From positions 6,815,677 through 6,879,676 of the forward strand of contig JAGGNK010008670.1 in assembly GCA_017590115.1 (NCBI GenBank): a stretch of 64,000 nt of DNA. The letters run 5' to 3'. Positions 12,201-25,100 of the stretch are shown in pieces. Made by a program: the position numbers and the translations under genes. The notes below the pieces were generated by a model that had not been told where the DNA came from, did no database searches, and saw only the letters and a list, made by a program, of their open reading frames with translations. Source of the DNA: Montifringilla adamsi (taxonomy: Eukaryota > Chordata > Aves > Passeriformes > Passeridae). How positions within the stretch are numbered: position 1 is the stretch's first letter; each line of letters opens with the position of its first letter.

Positions 12201-15200
12201 TACCAGATCTGTACCTGACTATACCTGGCACTGGATCTTTGCATTTTGCTTATTGATTTCATAGCATTTAATGAAAAATGTGTCAGGGTATGTTCTGAGC
12301 TATTGCAAAATTGTTGCAGTAAATGATGGATCTGTGGATTTTTAAAAATCATCTTGTCCATTTCGTTTTATTTGGAATTGGCTGTATTTCTGTCATAAAA
12401 ATAATTTTTAAATTGTATTTTTTAATAGAGCACTAATGAAATCTGCAGGCAGCATTAGAAAGCCCGTTGATCTCTTGTCAGTAGGTCCCACAATACTGGC
12501 TGATTATAATTTTCTTTTTATGTCAGAGAATGTATTTCAGTGGAAGCACTCCAAACTTAAACTAACTTGAGAGTTTTAATTAAATGTCATTTGCATTTGG
12601 CTGCTGCTGTCTGTGTGGGGAAGAGTGGGATGACACAGCTTCTTGGTTCCTTTAGCTGTGCTGTGGTGTTGCTGAATGATGCTTCCTCTTTGCCTACTCT
12701 AGGATGGAAGACAAAGCAAAATACTTGTTCTTTTATTGTGACTGTTCATTCCTGCTGTCAGTGGGATACGTGGGACTTGCACCACGTGAGAGGCAGGAAA
12801 TAATTCATATTTAGGAAGAATATTGTTAATACTTATCCCAGGAGCCTGAATGCATTTCCCGGATAAAGCCTTTGATTAGATCAGTCACCAGATATCAAAA
12901 ATACAAAGGTTGTCAATGCTTTTTTGCACGTGTTATAAGTTCAGTTAATTTCTATGTCCTATAAGGGATACTATCATATGTGACTCTCTATAAGATTATC
13001 TCCTGAAGATTTATAGATGCTTTGTATGACATAAATAAAAAATACCTACTTTGGTGGGGCTAGGGGATTTGCAGCAGGTGATTTGCAGAGGCCTTTCCAA
13101 ACGAAATTATTCTATTAATTGATTCCGTTATCCTGAATTTAATCTTTGTTTCCTTTTAAGTGAAGAACTTTTATATTTCAATAGTGGGTGCAAGGTGAGG
13201 GAGCACAGGAACCCGTGGTGTGAGTCATGCAGTACCTGGGTGAGGACTCAGGGGCTGTGTTTACCAAGCTGCCCGAGGTTCCTGCTCCGCAGATGCCATC
13301 TGGCAAATTGCTTTCTTACAAATAGTGGGAGTATTTAATCTCCAGTCTGTCATGTGAAGTATAGGCTGCCTGATAATCCTGAGGACACTTGCTGCAGCAC
13401 ACTGGGTACTGACTCAGGGAAAAGCAGCTGTGAAGGAATGTGAATGAGCTGGGAATTTGAAAACACTGCAACTGATAGAGTGAGTAACTACTGGTCTGAA
13501 AGGGGAGGGTGTGAAACCCCATCCCTGCTGCTGAACCCGAGCCTGCTCAGCACAGGGAGGTGCAGACCCAGCAGGATGTCAAGGTTTCTCCTCTTCTTGC
13601 TCACCCTCCTGCTCTGACCAGGGCCCTTTTGGTCCATGGCAGGAAGAGGAATCCCAGGAACAGCCCTCCAGGAAAGCTCTGATTGCAGATGGCAGCAGCA
13701 CCGCTGGATCAGCTCCTCTTCCCTCTCTGTCACTTGGATTAATTTTTGTAAGGATGTTCTGCAGCCTCAAAGCTGATGATTTAAGATTAGCCTGGGTCAA
13801 AGAAACAGAAGTCTCTGGTACATTTCAAGACTGATGGATAGGAGCAGTCCTCTGGTGCAGAGAACACAGTGGCTCATTAGGGCATTTCCAGAGGAAAGAA
13901 ATGTTGCATTCTGTGTTTGTTACACAAGGCAATGATCTTCAAAATTATAAACTGTTTGTTTCGGTATGAAGAGCAAACGACTCTGTTTAATAGCTGCTCT
14001 CCTCTGATATTCTCATTAAAAGAGGGATATCACCCTCTAAAGGGTAAAAAATGTCAGAATAATGAGGAATGTGCTGAACAGACAATGAGAGCTTTTTGCT
14101 GGCAAGGTGCTAACTGGTGAAAATGCAAATGCCTGACCTTTAGATTTCTGTTGGGAGTTTTGAAAAGTGTCTTTGTTTTGAAAAGTGAAATTGTTTCATG
14201 GTTTTTGATGGAACTGATGAACTGTAATGGCTGTAGAGGCAAAATCATGACATCTGTGAAACAAAGGTAAAAATTAGACTGCAGAAGAAATACATTTGGT
14301 TTCTATGTTTTGTCACAAGACTACAAACAAGAAATAATCATAAATGGTATTGGTCCCTCTCCAATAATTTAATTTTACTGATCTTTCAAAAGCTATATTA
14401 AAGCTTTGGTTGTTATCCACCCATCAGAAACATTTAAAAGTGCAGGTAAACTCTGAATTCTTCCTCTAAAATAATTGAACCCTACAGAACTGCTAACTAT
14501 GTTCAGGAGGATGATTCTGCTGGATATTATTGTCTCCTAGGAGATAATGATCATCTTCATTTTCACGCTTCTAGAAAATTCTCAGTACCTTACAGAGCCA
14601 CTGAACTAAAAAATTAATTTCTCTTGCTTGTATGAGAGCAATAATGTCTCCAGAGTCACTGTTTCAAAGTACTCATTTGAGTACTGATGTTTACATCAAT
14701 TTGATTTTTTTCACAGGTAAAACTCGAACAAGAAAAATGGCCACATGCTTCCAGTTCTTGGTTTTTCATCTCTTCTTGTGTTGTAGTTGATTTAGACCAT
14801 AAATTCTTCATGTTGGTGCACATCATCTGGTGTAAGTTATCACAGAAATACTGTTACAGATCCATGCTCACCAATTTTTCTTGCTGTTACAAGAATCCAC
14901 CCAGCTCCTGTGTACCCGGAGCAGCCAGGCTCTGTCTCTTCTAAATTTCATGTTCTCTCCACTCACATTAACAGTGAAATAGGCACTGGCCCTTATTTGC
15001 ATCCTAGCTTGAAATCCTTGGTGAGGCATAACATAAAACAGAACTTAATGTTAGGCTGCAAATTTTGGATAATCTTTTGACTTAGTAACGTGTCACTCAC
15101 ATAACCACTGAGGTAAAATAAATCTTCAAATAAAGAAAGCTTGCCTAAAAGGCTAACAACTTGGAGAGTAAACCTTTTCCTCCAGTGAGTATTGATATAA

Positions 15201-18200
15201 ATAATGAATCATAAACTGCTTTATAAGTGGTGCTAGAGATGGGTTGAGTATTCAGTCTGTCCTTCTTGAGAAGTCACATGTGAACAGTTCTTCATTTTCA
15301 ATTCCAGACTTTTCATTCAGAATTACTGAATGGATTCTCACGTAAACATATTTCAGTCTACTGAAGAATTACAAATGTGATTTCAGTATTCAGCTCCTGT
15401 GTGATTTGTTACTTTCAGGATGTGGTGTTGGCTCTTTTTTTTGTGGTTGGATGAATGCAGCTCTAGCAAAGCCTGGAGAAATGTTATCAGAGCTATAAAC
15501 ATTTTTAAAAAGCTGATAGAGGAAGGCTGGCTGAGTAAGGGATCTTTACATATTCTCTTCTGGGTTTCCTGAGCTGAACTTTGCTATAGGCATTGTTACA
15601 AGGAGAAAATGTCCTGTATAATATTTAATGTGGTGAAATTTAAAGCATATGTATGCGTATGCATTTCTGTGTCAGGACTTAAGCCTCAGGCATTGAGGAC
15701 ATTTCTTCAAGCCCTTCTGTTAAATCCATTAAGCATTAGCCTCTGCAGTGCTCTGCTAATCATCCCCAAGTTTTGTAAGCTAAAGGTGATAAAACATGAA
15801 GAAGGAAAGAGTTTGCCAAGCAAATAAATTTAACTCTGTGGATATAACTCACATTATCGTGTCACAGATATTGGTATTGTGCTGGAATTGTGCTGCCTAT
15901 GCTCAGACACTTTGGGTATGAATGTTATTTTGTTTTGTCTTGGGACAAAATATAGGCAGTAGGGAAATGATATTTAACAGGATATATTTAAAATTATATT
16001 TAACATGGTTGATGATGTTGCCAAAAGCTGAGAGAAAGAGATGTGCTAGGATGTGCATGGTGAAATTTATAATTTACTGTGAGAAACTAATTCTCCTTGC
16101 CTGTGTATGCTATTAATCTCTTCTTGAATTTATCTCCTTAGAAAGTTTATGAAACAATTTTTTTACTGATTTGCTTAATGCAAATTTCTACTGTGCTTTC
16201 ATGTCTTTTCTTCCCTAAACTGGTGCAGTACTTAAAGGGTGAGTGGGGCTCAGGCTTGGTGCAACTGTTTGCATATGAACACATGGACTCTTTGAAAATA
16301 CCACTTTTTTTTTCTTTTTTTTTTCCAAGGATGTTTTTTTTCCCCACCTACTTAAAACATTTTTGAGTATTTGCTACTGTCTAATCTGTAGAAGACTGAC
16401 ATTTCATTGAAAGTGAATATTTTGGACATATGATCTTTCCCTGGAGGCTTTGGGGTTGCTTTTGTACACACAGCCAGCCTGTGCAGAATTCTTCTAAAAC
16501 CAGTTATACTGGAAATCAGACATAGATTTCTTGGAGGGGAGAAAATTACAAGAAAATAATACATGTTTCTTGAATTCTTCCTGCATTTTTCCTACCAAAG
16601 GTACTGAACTTTTATAAACTCATTGTGAGGGAATTGCTGTATTAATTACTGAAATTTAGCAGACTCTGATATGTGATTTAGGTCCTGGATTGCATTACAA
16701 TACAAGTGTTACTAGGTGGATTGACATTCAAACAAGTTCTAGCAATTTACTAGAAAATTTCTCAATCTTATTTCTTTGAAAGCTTTAAGTCAGAGAAGCC
16801 TTTGAGTTGCAGATGCCTTAAAATTTTGAGAATTTTGAGAAAAATGTGCAGGCAAGTGTTTCTTTTGGTTTAAATACGGATGTTGATTGCCTGCATGAAC
16901 AGTTTTAGGCGTGTTTCCATTTGCATGTGCAATGGCAAAAGCATTCATGCTTTGGTAGGCAAAATGAGGTCCAGGTAAGCCCATGAAATCAGGCTGCACC
17001 ATCCCCTTTGAGATGACAAAGTTATTGGCAGATGCTTCATGAAGCAATGCATTGTTTATTACCTTCTGCTTTTATAGACCTTTTTACATTCTTCCTGTTT
17101 TTCTGCTGAGAAAATGATGTTATTCCAAGACATGTCATCTTCCTGAAGACTATTCAGCCTATTTTGTATGACTTGAAATAGGACTGGAAATGAATAGCAT
17201 TGCCCAAGATGCAGAAACCATTTTCTGAGAAATTTATCAGGGGCAGGCACACTATTCAGAGAGAAACCTCAGGAAACCTTCACTACAGAAGACCTGTATG
17301 GTTCTGCTTCAGAAATGGAGCCACCAAGAAAACAAGCAAATAAGATTGTTAGAGGAGAATTGTTAGACATAAACCTGCTGAGCTAGTATGATTTATTGCA
17401 GTACTTTGTTTCTCAGATTTGAATGTTTTTTTAAATTGTGTGTGGTTTATGGAATACCACTCACATATTTTTGTTTGAATAAATCAGGATAAGCCCTAGT
17501 GAGATTTTTATTGCTTCTGAAGACGTTTTATGAGTGAGGTTATTCTTGTGATCACCTTTCTGTTACTTGTGTTTATCATTGCAGTGTGTGAATGCTGCAC
17601 AAATATTTATCTCTGCATTCCCTTACCAGACCTGGGCCCTGGCAAGGACAGCATTAACCCTGCCTGTGTCAGCATATGAATGCTGGCACTGGAAGTCCTC
17701 CTGCCTGGGCACTGGAAATCACACTAACTGAATTTTAATACTCTGGCCTGCACTACCCAACACCTCTGAAATCCAGTGCTGCCTGTTCAAACACAGATTT
17801 CTGAATTCACAGCATAGCCACGAGGCAGAGACACCCTGCACAAAGATATTTAGATAAATACTCAAGTCTTTAGCAGCCTGGAATGACTCAGTGAGTAGCT
17901 GTATTTTTGAAGCATCTGAGTTGACCAAAGCTGTCAGAATCCTCAGCATTATTTAGTGCATTGCAAAAGATTTTACCTTATGTTACTTCTTCCACTCCTA
18001 TTTAATATATTTTTATGTTGTTTTTTATTTTTGTGCACTTGGTAGATGTATGTTTCATCTTGGGCATCTGGGAAAAAGAATTCTTGATTGTTACTACCTG
18101 GAATAACTCCACTGGCACCATCTTGCAATTTACACCCCTTTTTAGCTTGTATTTCCTTACTGACAGGTGAATGCAAAAAATAGGGGAGATCTTTTGCCAC

Positions 18201-18688
18201 TTTGGACATCAACATTTCTGCTGCAGTAGGAAATACAGAGTATCCTAGAATTGGCCATGCAGTGCTGTTTGAATACTGGAGGCTTTGACTGTCTTTGAAC
18301 TTATAAATAGTTATGGAAAGCATTTTATTATCATACTTTAGTGTCTAGAAACAGTGAAGAAACAAGTTCCTGTAGAAGTACTGTCTTCCTTGCAAGTGCA
18401 AAATGAAATTCTTTTATGCTGTGACTGAGCATATCCCAAATAATTTTAAGCTACTGATTGATTTTCTCTTGCTTCCTGTAGGCTCTTTGGTTTAATAAAG
18501 GGTTTGAGCAGTGGCATGCAGAGCGACTGATTTTATCCTGTGATTAATCTCATATATGACAGTTGAGGGATACTTCTGGCTTTTCTCCCCCATATTTTTT
18601 CCACAAAAACCTTTCATTTATTCATAGCTGTCTCATAAATGACTACACAGATGACTAGATGCTGTTTCTAATCTTTCTTCTTCCACAG
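9201..18688. other. Unique sequence, no gene recognised
   Basis: No supported exon or dispersed repeat is seen. A consensus-like plus-strand donor (AAAG|GTGAGTA, exon side ending at 9375) has only a weak upstream acceptor. Overlapping open frames on both strands at 11335-11891 have no recognisable domain. Segment 12555-12600 holds a TTTTAATTAAA motif and an octamer ATTTGCAT within 25 bp. That could be regulatory but is not proof. Confidence 0.55.
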
Positions 18689-18901
18689 CGTGGCCAATAA
18701 ATCCACTGGTAATTACAGGCAGCTTCCTTTATGAATGTTTCTGAAATAATTCCATCGACAGCTGTTCCTGCGCCTGGTGACACCTATTGACAACAATCCA
18801 TTTGAAGTGCACACCTTCAGTGCCATTCACAAGGATCTGAAGAGACAGGGCAGTGCATGCCCTGTTCTGAGGAGCAGAGGAATTGATTTTCTAAAGGTCA
18901 A
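18689..18901 (+). ncRNA. Candidate internal exon (213 bp), non-coding
   Basis: A long pyrimidine tract (CTAATCTTTCTTCTTCCACAG, last G at 18688) forms a strong splice acceptor. At the other end AAGGTCAA|GTAAGTG is a strong splice donor, with GT at 18902-18903. The 213 bp between them are unique sequence. All three plus-strand frames contain stop codons (TAA in frame 1, TGA in frames 2 and 3), so it cannot be an ordinary internal coding exon. It could be an exon of a long non-coding RNA, a 5'UTR exon, or a premature-stop cassette exon of a plus-strand gene. No transcript evidence is available, and chance pairing of splice sites remains possible. Confidence 0.35.
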
Positions 18902-20479
18902 GTAAGTGCATGGCTTTGAATATTTTTTCCCCAGCTCATGAGCTCGCTTTCTAAACAATGAATTGTTTCCCTGGGTGGGAAGTGTGGGCACTGTTTGTAA
19001 ATAATTTTCACTGGTAGGGGTGTGTGTGTGCTCCTAGTGGAGGTTGGAACCTTTGCAGAGGGAATTTAGGCTTAACAACTGTGACATTGCTTTTGTTAAC
19101 TGCATTTCTAAATCTCTCTAGATATCATCCATGGATTTTCCTTCACTGTGAATTTTCCCTCTCCCTGAGCCCCAGGTAGAAAACCACTGGCCTGGACTAA
19201 GAAGTAAAGGTGGTATTTTTGTCTCTGTTTTGTATTTTATTACTGCTGCCTTGATGGCTCTGTAGTTGCTTGGACATTCTGGATCATTGCCCTGGCTCAT
19301 GTGCTCCTTCACAATAAATGGTCACTTAAACCCTTACCTTTACTACCCTTATGGTAAAGTTTAATTCATTTATGCAGTTTTTTAGCTAAATTTGACCACT
19401 ACTGCATGGCAAGAAATGAGATGAGGTCTTCTCCAGTAAAACTGTCTGTCTTTGAGAGTAACTTTCTGCCATCTGATCAGAAACCACACTGCTTCCTGCA
19501 GCTTCACACTTACTCATCTTTGCAGAATCAACCCACTGAAAACTGACAGTAGAATTTGGGGTAGTTTTAATTAGTGATAGAAAAAACTTTCCTGGGATCT
19601 ACTAAGATTGCATAATCTGGAGAGGACAACAGTCACCTGTCTTGCACACAAGAATTTCCACCAGCTCACCTCTCTAAAGTCTGTCCTTCACTTACTTGCC
19701 TTTTGTACTCTCAGAGGTCTTGTTTGGGCTGAGCTTCCTATCTGGAACCACATGAACTCAGCACCAAGCAAGTGAAAAACCAAATTTTTCCTGCTTTTGT
19801 GCTCACCTTCCTCTGAGTGCTCCTGCTGTCACTCTCCTGCTCCAGGTTGTGGCAGACTTGTGAACCAGACATGAGGCAGGAGGACAGAGCTGGAGAAAAT
19901 CAGCAGCAAGGAGATGTCCAAAGATGAATTACAAACATAATTTCAATCAAACCCAACCTGTCTGTTACTTGTAAAAAGAATAATATATAATCTGCATAAC
20001 CTTCATATGTCTTCAGTCATTTAGCCACAACTTAATTCTGAGAGGAATGATGCTTAAATCAATGTCATTAGGTTCAGCTCCTGGCTCTGCTACAATCTTT
20101 TTGTGAAACTTTGCCCAAATTTTTATTGTTTCCATTTGTCACCACTAAATGCACAGTGGTAACTATTTGCCCTTTACGAAGTAAGAACAAAAATTTCAAA
20201 AGTGGCAGACTTTTTGGCAGTGCACATTTCATTTAAAACACAATTCCTGTTAGATTTTTCCCAACATTTTGTTTACCAAAAGATACAGATAAGAAGTTTT
20301 AGATATTTTTAAAGTTATTTACAAAGATTAGGTTGCTGATCCTAAATAAAGTTGGGAAGATAGTTGTTTGGTGATACTCTGACTACTGCAAAGCCTCATC
20401 TTTAGGCACTTAATGAAGTGGGACTAAGACTCAGACAAAAATAAATTGCTTGAGCTGTAGGAAAGCAGTCCATGTCTGC
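18902..20479. other. Intervening sequence with one weak exon candidate
   Basis: Mostly unique sequence. The only structure noted is the minus-strand exon candidate at 19807-19889, described separately. A further minus-strand GTAAGTG donor-like site lies near 19690 without a convincing exon. Confidence 0.5.
19807..19889 (-). CDS. Weak candidate coding exon, minus strand
   Basis: Reading leftwards on the minus strand, GATTTTCTCCAG forms a plausible acceptor. An 83-bp segment follows and ends AGGAAG|GTGAGC, a good donor (GT at 19806-19805). Inside it an ATG at 19872 opens 22 codons (MSGSQVCHNLEQ... to ...STQRK) that run in phase 0 to the donor, with an in-frame TGA upstream of the acceptor. I do not recognise the peptide. 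There is no CpG enrichment, so support rests only on two splice signals and a short open frame. It could be chance. Confidence 0.2.
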
Positions 20480-21024
20480 TTGTCTGCCCCAGGGATCAAT
20501 AGTGGATGAGCACTGTTAAACATCTCCATTAATGACCTGCCTGATGGGCCACGGTGAGCCAGCAGGGCTGCAGACACCAAACTGGGAGTGCCTGGGTCAC
20601 AAATGTTCGTGCTGCTGTTCAGAGGGATCCCAAGAGGCTGGGAAAATGGGCTCCTGAGCTCAACAAAGCCAAGTCCTGGGCCTGGTGAGGAACAACCCCT
20701 GCACCAGTACAGGCCATGGGGTGTCTGGCTAGGAAGGAGCTTTGCAGAAAAGGGCCTGGGAGCTCCTGGTGGGCACCAGACTGAGTCCAGGAAAGGGCAG
20801 TGAAGATGATGAAAAGAACTGGAGGATCTTAAATGTGAGGGATGGTCGGAGAGAGCACCTGAACCTGCTGCCTAGAGAGGCTGTGGACTCTCCATCCTTG
20901 GAGATACTCAAAATCCCAATGGACACCATCCTTGGCAACTTGCTTTTGTTAACTCTTCTCCTAGCAGAGATCTACACAATCTCTAGAGGCTCCTCCAGCA
21001 TCAACACCTACATGATCCTGTGGA
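20480..21024 (+). mobile_element. CR1 LINE copy with internal deletion
   Basis: Plus-strand CR1. It starts in the reverse-transcriptase 3' coding part (CCCCAGGGATCAATAGTGGA..., then the AATGACCTGCCTGATGG region). It continues through AACAAAGCCAAGTCCTGGG and AAAGGGCCTGGGAGCTCCTGGTGG, and reaches the 3' UTR at CTGCTGCCTAGAGAGGCTGTGG and ATCTCTAGAGGCTCC. Around 20790 the sequence jumps from the ...CACCAGACTGAG segment to the GTCCAGGAAAGGGCAGTGAAG segment, skipping what I estimate as roughly 200 bp of the family sequence. The reading frame is broken and the element is dead. Confidence 0.92.
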
Positions 21025-21031
21025 ATTGATG

Positions 21032-21082
21032 AAGAAAGGCTGAAGTAACTGGGGTTGTTTTCTATTTGGCGCAGTCTAGGAC
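21032..21082 (+). mobile_element. Displaced CR1 fragment
   Basis: GAAAGGCTGAAGTAACTGGGGTTGTTT matches the CR1 segment that normally reads GAGCGGCTGAGGGAACTGGGGTTGTTT. In a normal element this lies upstream of the GCTGCCCAGAGAGG motif, yet here it follows the 3' end of the neighbouring copy. It is either a second tiny CR1 piece or part of the same copy moved by rearrangement. Confidence 0.65.
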
Positions 21083-21968
21083 AGTGAATCCTTGTAGCCC
21101 GGTGCATTAACTCACTCATGGCAGTTTCATGTGTCTAAGCCTACAGTGTGCTTAATTATACAGTTAATTTTGACAGATTTATGTAAAGTCTTTGATGTGA
21201 GAATGTGTTTTTTATTTGTGGGGAATATGGTTCTGAACCCTCCCTGAGCCATTCATTGACACTTCCTGACAAACTCTCAGATCTTATTCTGATGAGCAGG
21301 TCCAAATCTCCACGTACTCTCACATTTATTTTGAAAATAGGCATGTTAGCTTTGAAAAGTTTAAGCTTCTGTATTTTTATGTACAGTGTTAGCATATTTG
21401 TGTGTGAACAGTGGTAGACATGCAGAGCTCAGTGTGTGAGTCTGACCTCTGGGGCGTTCTGCTTTGGCAGGATGCTTCTCCCTGCAAGAATACTTAATCC
21501 AGCTACGTTTGCCAAGCCACTCGAGAGGCTTGGATGGGAGGTGAAACAAAGGTGCAAAGTATTACAGCTACATGATATTTACTCTCAAGCTAAAGGGTTC
21601 TGAACAGGAGAATGCAAGGGACCTTTTTTACGACAAAAGTAACATTTCATTCCAGGGTTTTTGCTAAGCTTACACATCTCATATCCGAGCACTTTGCAGG
21701 CCTTGCTGGTATAATTGCATCTGCAGGTGATGAAAAGAAACAACTTTTCCTGCTGAGAATGTCACAAACAGATGCTGAATACACAGCAGATTACAACACA
21801 TTGAGCCTTTGCAGTTTTTACCAGAGAGGACATGAAATTTTTGAGACTACACACTATTATGTTGGAGAAAGCATTGCACAAATACATATTTTCCACAGTT
21901 GTAGAATTTATTATTCTAAGGCAGTTGAAGTCTATAAACTGAAATACATCCACTCTGCTAAGAAAAAA

Positions 21969-21977
<9 letters not shown>

Positions 21978-22003
<26 letters not shown>

Positions 22004-22005
22004 AA
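21978..22005. repeat. (AT)n microsatellite with ATTTA/TAAAT ends
   Basis: A near-pure alternating AT run of about 28 bp. It is bordered by TTTAT on the left and ATAAAT on the right, so the whole run is nearly self-complementary. Confidence 0.9.
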
Positions 22006-22113
22006 TACACCAAACTTTCTAATTTACATTAAATTTCAGCCAAATGTTTGTTCATGTGAATTCTCCTAATGCATATAGAGCAAAGTTTGGTCATACAGGA
22101 TTGTCCATGATGA

Positions 22114-22138
22114 TTTCAGCTCCATGGAGGAGCTGAAA
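22114..22138. repeat. 10-bp inverted repeat, 5-nt loop
   Basis: TTTCAGCTCC, loop ATGGA, then GGAGCTGAAA, an exact reverse complement. It can form a short GC-containing stem-loop. No function is implied by context. Confidence 0.8.
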
Positions 22139-25100
22139 CTGAGAGAACAGTTTGGCAACAAAAGAGAAAACTTTGTACTTCAATCCTAATTAAAGCTGTC
22201 AATGTCCGATTCAAGTGCTGCTTTTTTTGGTTCACATTAAGGCTAGTTATTGATTTCAGCACAGTAAAGAGAAGAACAGCAAAGGCGGCTTTAAGGGAGA
22301 TATCTGCTGCACACGTGCAGGAGTCTGGTCAGGAATTGAACAGGGTAGGGGCTGGAAACTTTAGATCTTGGTATCATGGGCAGGGTCAGAAAAGCACAGA
22401 TTGAAGCTGAAAGGCAGTGGGTGATCATGATGAGACACTAATGGCTGGAAAATGCTTAAAGAGAAATATCCAAAAGCCACACTAATTTATCTGTGCTCAG
22501 CCTGAACTAGTAGAAACTGTTCTGCATATTACATACAAATGTCAACATTCATGCTTCCTGCATTACAATAAACCTGATACAGCTTTCCACAGCATGGTAA
22601 TTTGCATTTATTGGCATTCCTGTCCCTTTCAACAAGAGGTGCCTTGCATTATGTACCCATCACAAGAAAGAGGTGAGAACTTGAAAGACTGCTCTAGATT
22701 AAAGCCCAGTGTAAATTAACTGCTCAAAGACACCACCAGTCACCTGCTCCTTGCAGCTTTCATTAAGAAGCAGATCCCTCTTTGGAATGCAGATTTGGTA
22801 ACAGCAAATTAGTTTATGTAGCTATTATTTTACACAGTCTTTCAGGTTATGAAGATAACTAAACAGGATGAATAGGAAAAAGCATCTACATCTTGCTGAT
22901 AATAATCAATCCCTAGATATTTTCCCAGCTTAATGTACATTGAGACATCTTTCAAAGCCAAATGCTGTTGGAACAGCTGAGAAGCTGCAGAAAAGCCTTG
23001 AAAAGTGATTAACATCTGACTGCTTTGGACTTAAGTACAGAAGGGCTGCTTACTGTAAGGTGCTTTTCAGTGCTGGAACTGGGGGCTAGGAGAGATCAGC
23101 GGGAAAGAATGATCCAGGCAATTCCAGGGAGGGAAGAAGCAACCTGACTAATCTGTCCTGTTGGGTCAGGACAAGAATGAATGCTGTATTCAGCTCTGTG
23201 AAGGCAATTTTCAGCTGAGTGAGATGTGGATATGGAAAAGCCCATTTACAGTGAAAAAGATCAGAGGGGATTTTTTTCAGCTTGCTGTTACTTGGATTTA
23301 TGTGGCACCGGTCAGGTTTCAATGAACATTCTCACTATCAAAATATTTTGTTCCTTTAGTAACTGTCTTTTCAGTCACTAAGTTTAAAGGTACTTCCACT
23401 CTTGGTTTTAAAAGAAATTAAGTTCTGTTTTTTCAGTGTGCTTTATTTGTAGTTCCATGTGAATCAAAATCAAATCAGCTTAAATGTGGCCCTTTTTTGT
23501 TTTTAACATATGAGGGAACAAATAAATAATTCTTTGAATGTCCTCAAGCACTCTAGGAGCATGTTTGTGGTTCCCTTTGCACACGTAATTATTTTCAATA
23601 TGAGGAGTTTTATACTTTCAAATGCCTGAACTAGTCCTACTTGCAGGTCTGGATCTTCTGAAAATTTGCTCTCTGAAAAAAACATTGCACATTTGGATTC
23701 AGTTTTGTCCTAAAGTGGCACTGAAACTCAAGAATTCCTGAATTCTTTAGGCCTACAAACAAACTCATTAAAAATAATGAGATAGTAAAAATAAAACTGT
23801 CAATTATTCTGCTTGCTTTGTGACTTGTTAGGTCTAAATTTTAAAGTTCCCCTCCACAACCAAGAAAAGCTAAACACATTTTTCCAGAATCAAAAGATGT
23901 GTGACTCTAGAGGCTGGCTGTTTTAAAAAGAACAGAATGAGACCAAAAAGCAAATTGGTGAAAATGGAAAAGGATGCAATAACATTAAAAATGAAATTTA
24001 TGGAAGAAAGCTCCTTTGTGTGGCACGCAGTTGTGGATGGAAGTCAGCTGGCATTCACTGTATGTGGATATTTTGTTTATTAAGCCAGGAGCACGTGTAC
24101 AGGAAGGGGACAACTGATGCAGATGAGGAAGTGACAGTCGTGTGTAAAAATGTGCATTCAATTTGTGTTTTATTGAATGCTGTCAGTAGATGGCTTGGTG
24201 AATGGCAAAGCATCTGTCCTTTTAAACATAATTAAATTCTCCCTGATTTCCATCTCAGATTTGTTCTCTTGATAATAAGCTGTTCTGTGGATGTGACATC
24301 ATCCATTGAAACTGCTCGGAACATCACACAATTATTAATATATTATCACTAAATTGATAGTGAATGGTTTTCCAAGTCATAAAATGAAGGACCAGATCCT
24401 TTCACAATAAAAAGGATGTAAAATAGCTAATTACTTGGACTGAATTGCCCAAATGATTTTGTTCTGCACTTTGTGTGTTAAACACTGACAAATGAGGGCA
24501 ATTAATACAGTACTCAACTCCAGAGTGTGCAACTTACAGCACACGGAAGAACTTACAGTTCTTCTCCTTGGTACAGCTGTTTTTCAGCCACTCTCAGGTA
24601 TGAGGACCCACCTGTTTGCATTTCAGCCAAGATTCCAACCACATATAAGCTACCATGATTTTATTGTGTCTGTACTGGCCCACACGTGCTGGATGTGTGG
24701 CACATCCATAAGTGGCTTGTGCTGCAAAGCTCATGAGTGCTCGTGAGATCTTCTTTGTTACATAGCTTTGCAGCAAGACAGTCCATATCCCTTAAACTTC
24801 AAACAGTCTCCAAAATACATTGGTTATTTTTCAAATGTATTAAATATTAATTATATATTGTATACATATCCTCTTCTATGCACCTCCTTTCTTTTGCTGT
24901 GACAATTTCCTTATGTGGGCAGATTTTAGATAGAAAATTTCTACTCTAGTCATGTAAGTTCTAATTTTAATTTCTCTAAACAAATGCTGTCTTGCCCAAA
25001 GAGCTTCTAAATGAGGTAAAGGCTCTTTGTTTCAGAGGGTTTGGGGTTTTTTGTGGAGAAAGGAGGTCCTACGCTAAAATCAATTATTTTGCAGTTTCTC

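Noticed and set aside
20588..21029. Open frames of 71-95 codons at 20588-21029
   Set aside because: They lie inside the truncated CR1 copy and reflect its decayed coding and 3' UTR sequence.
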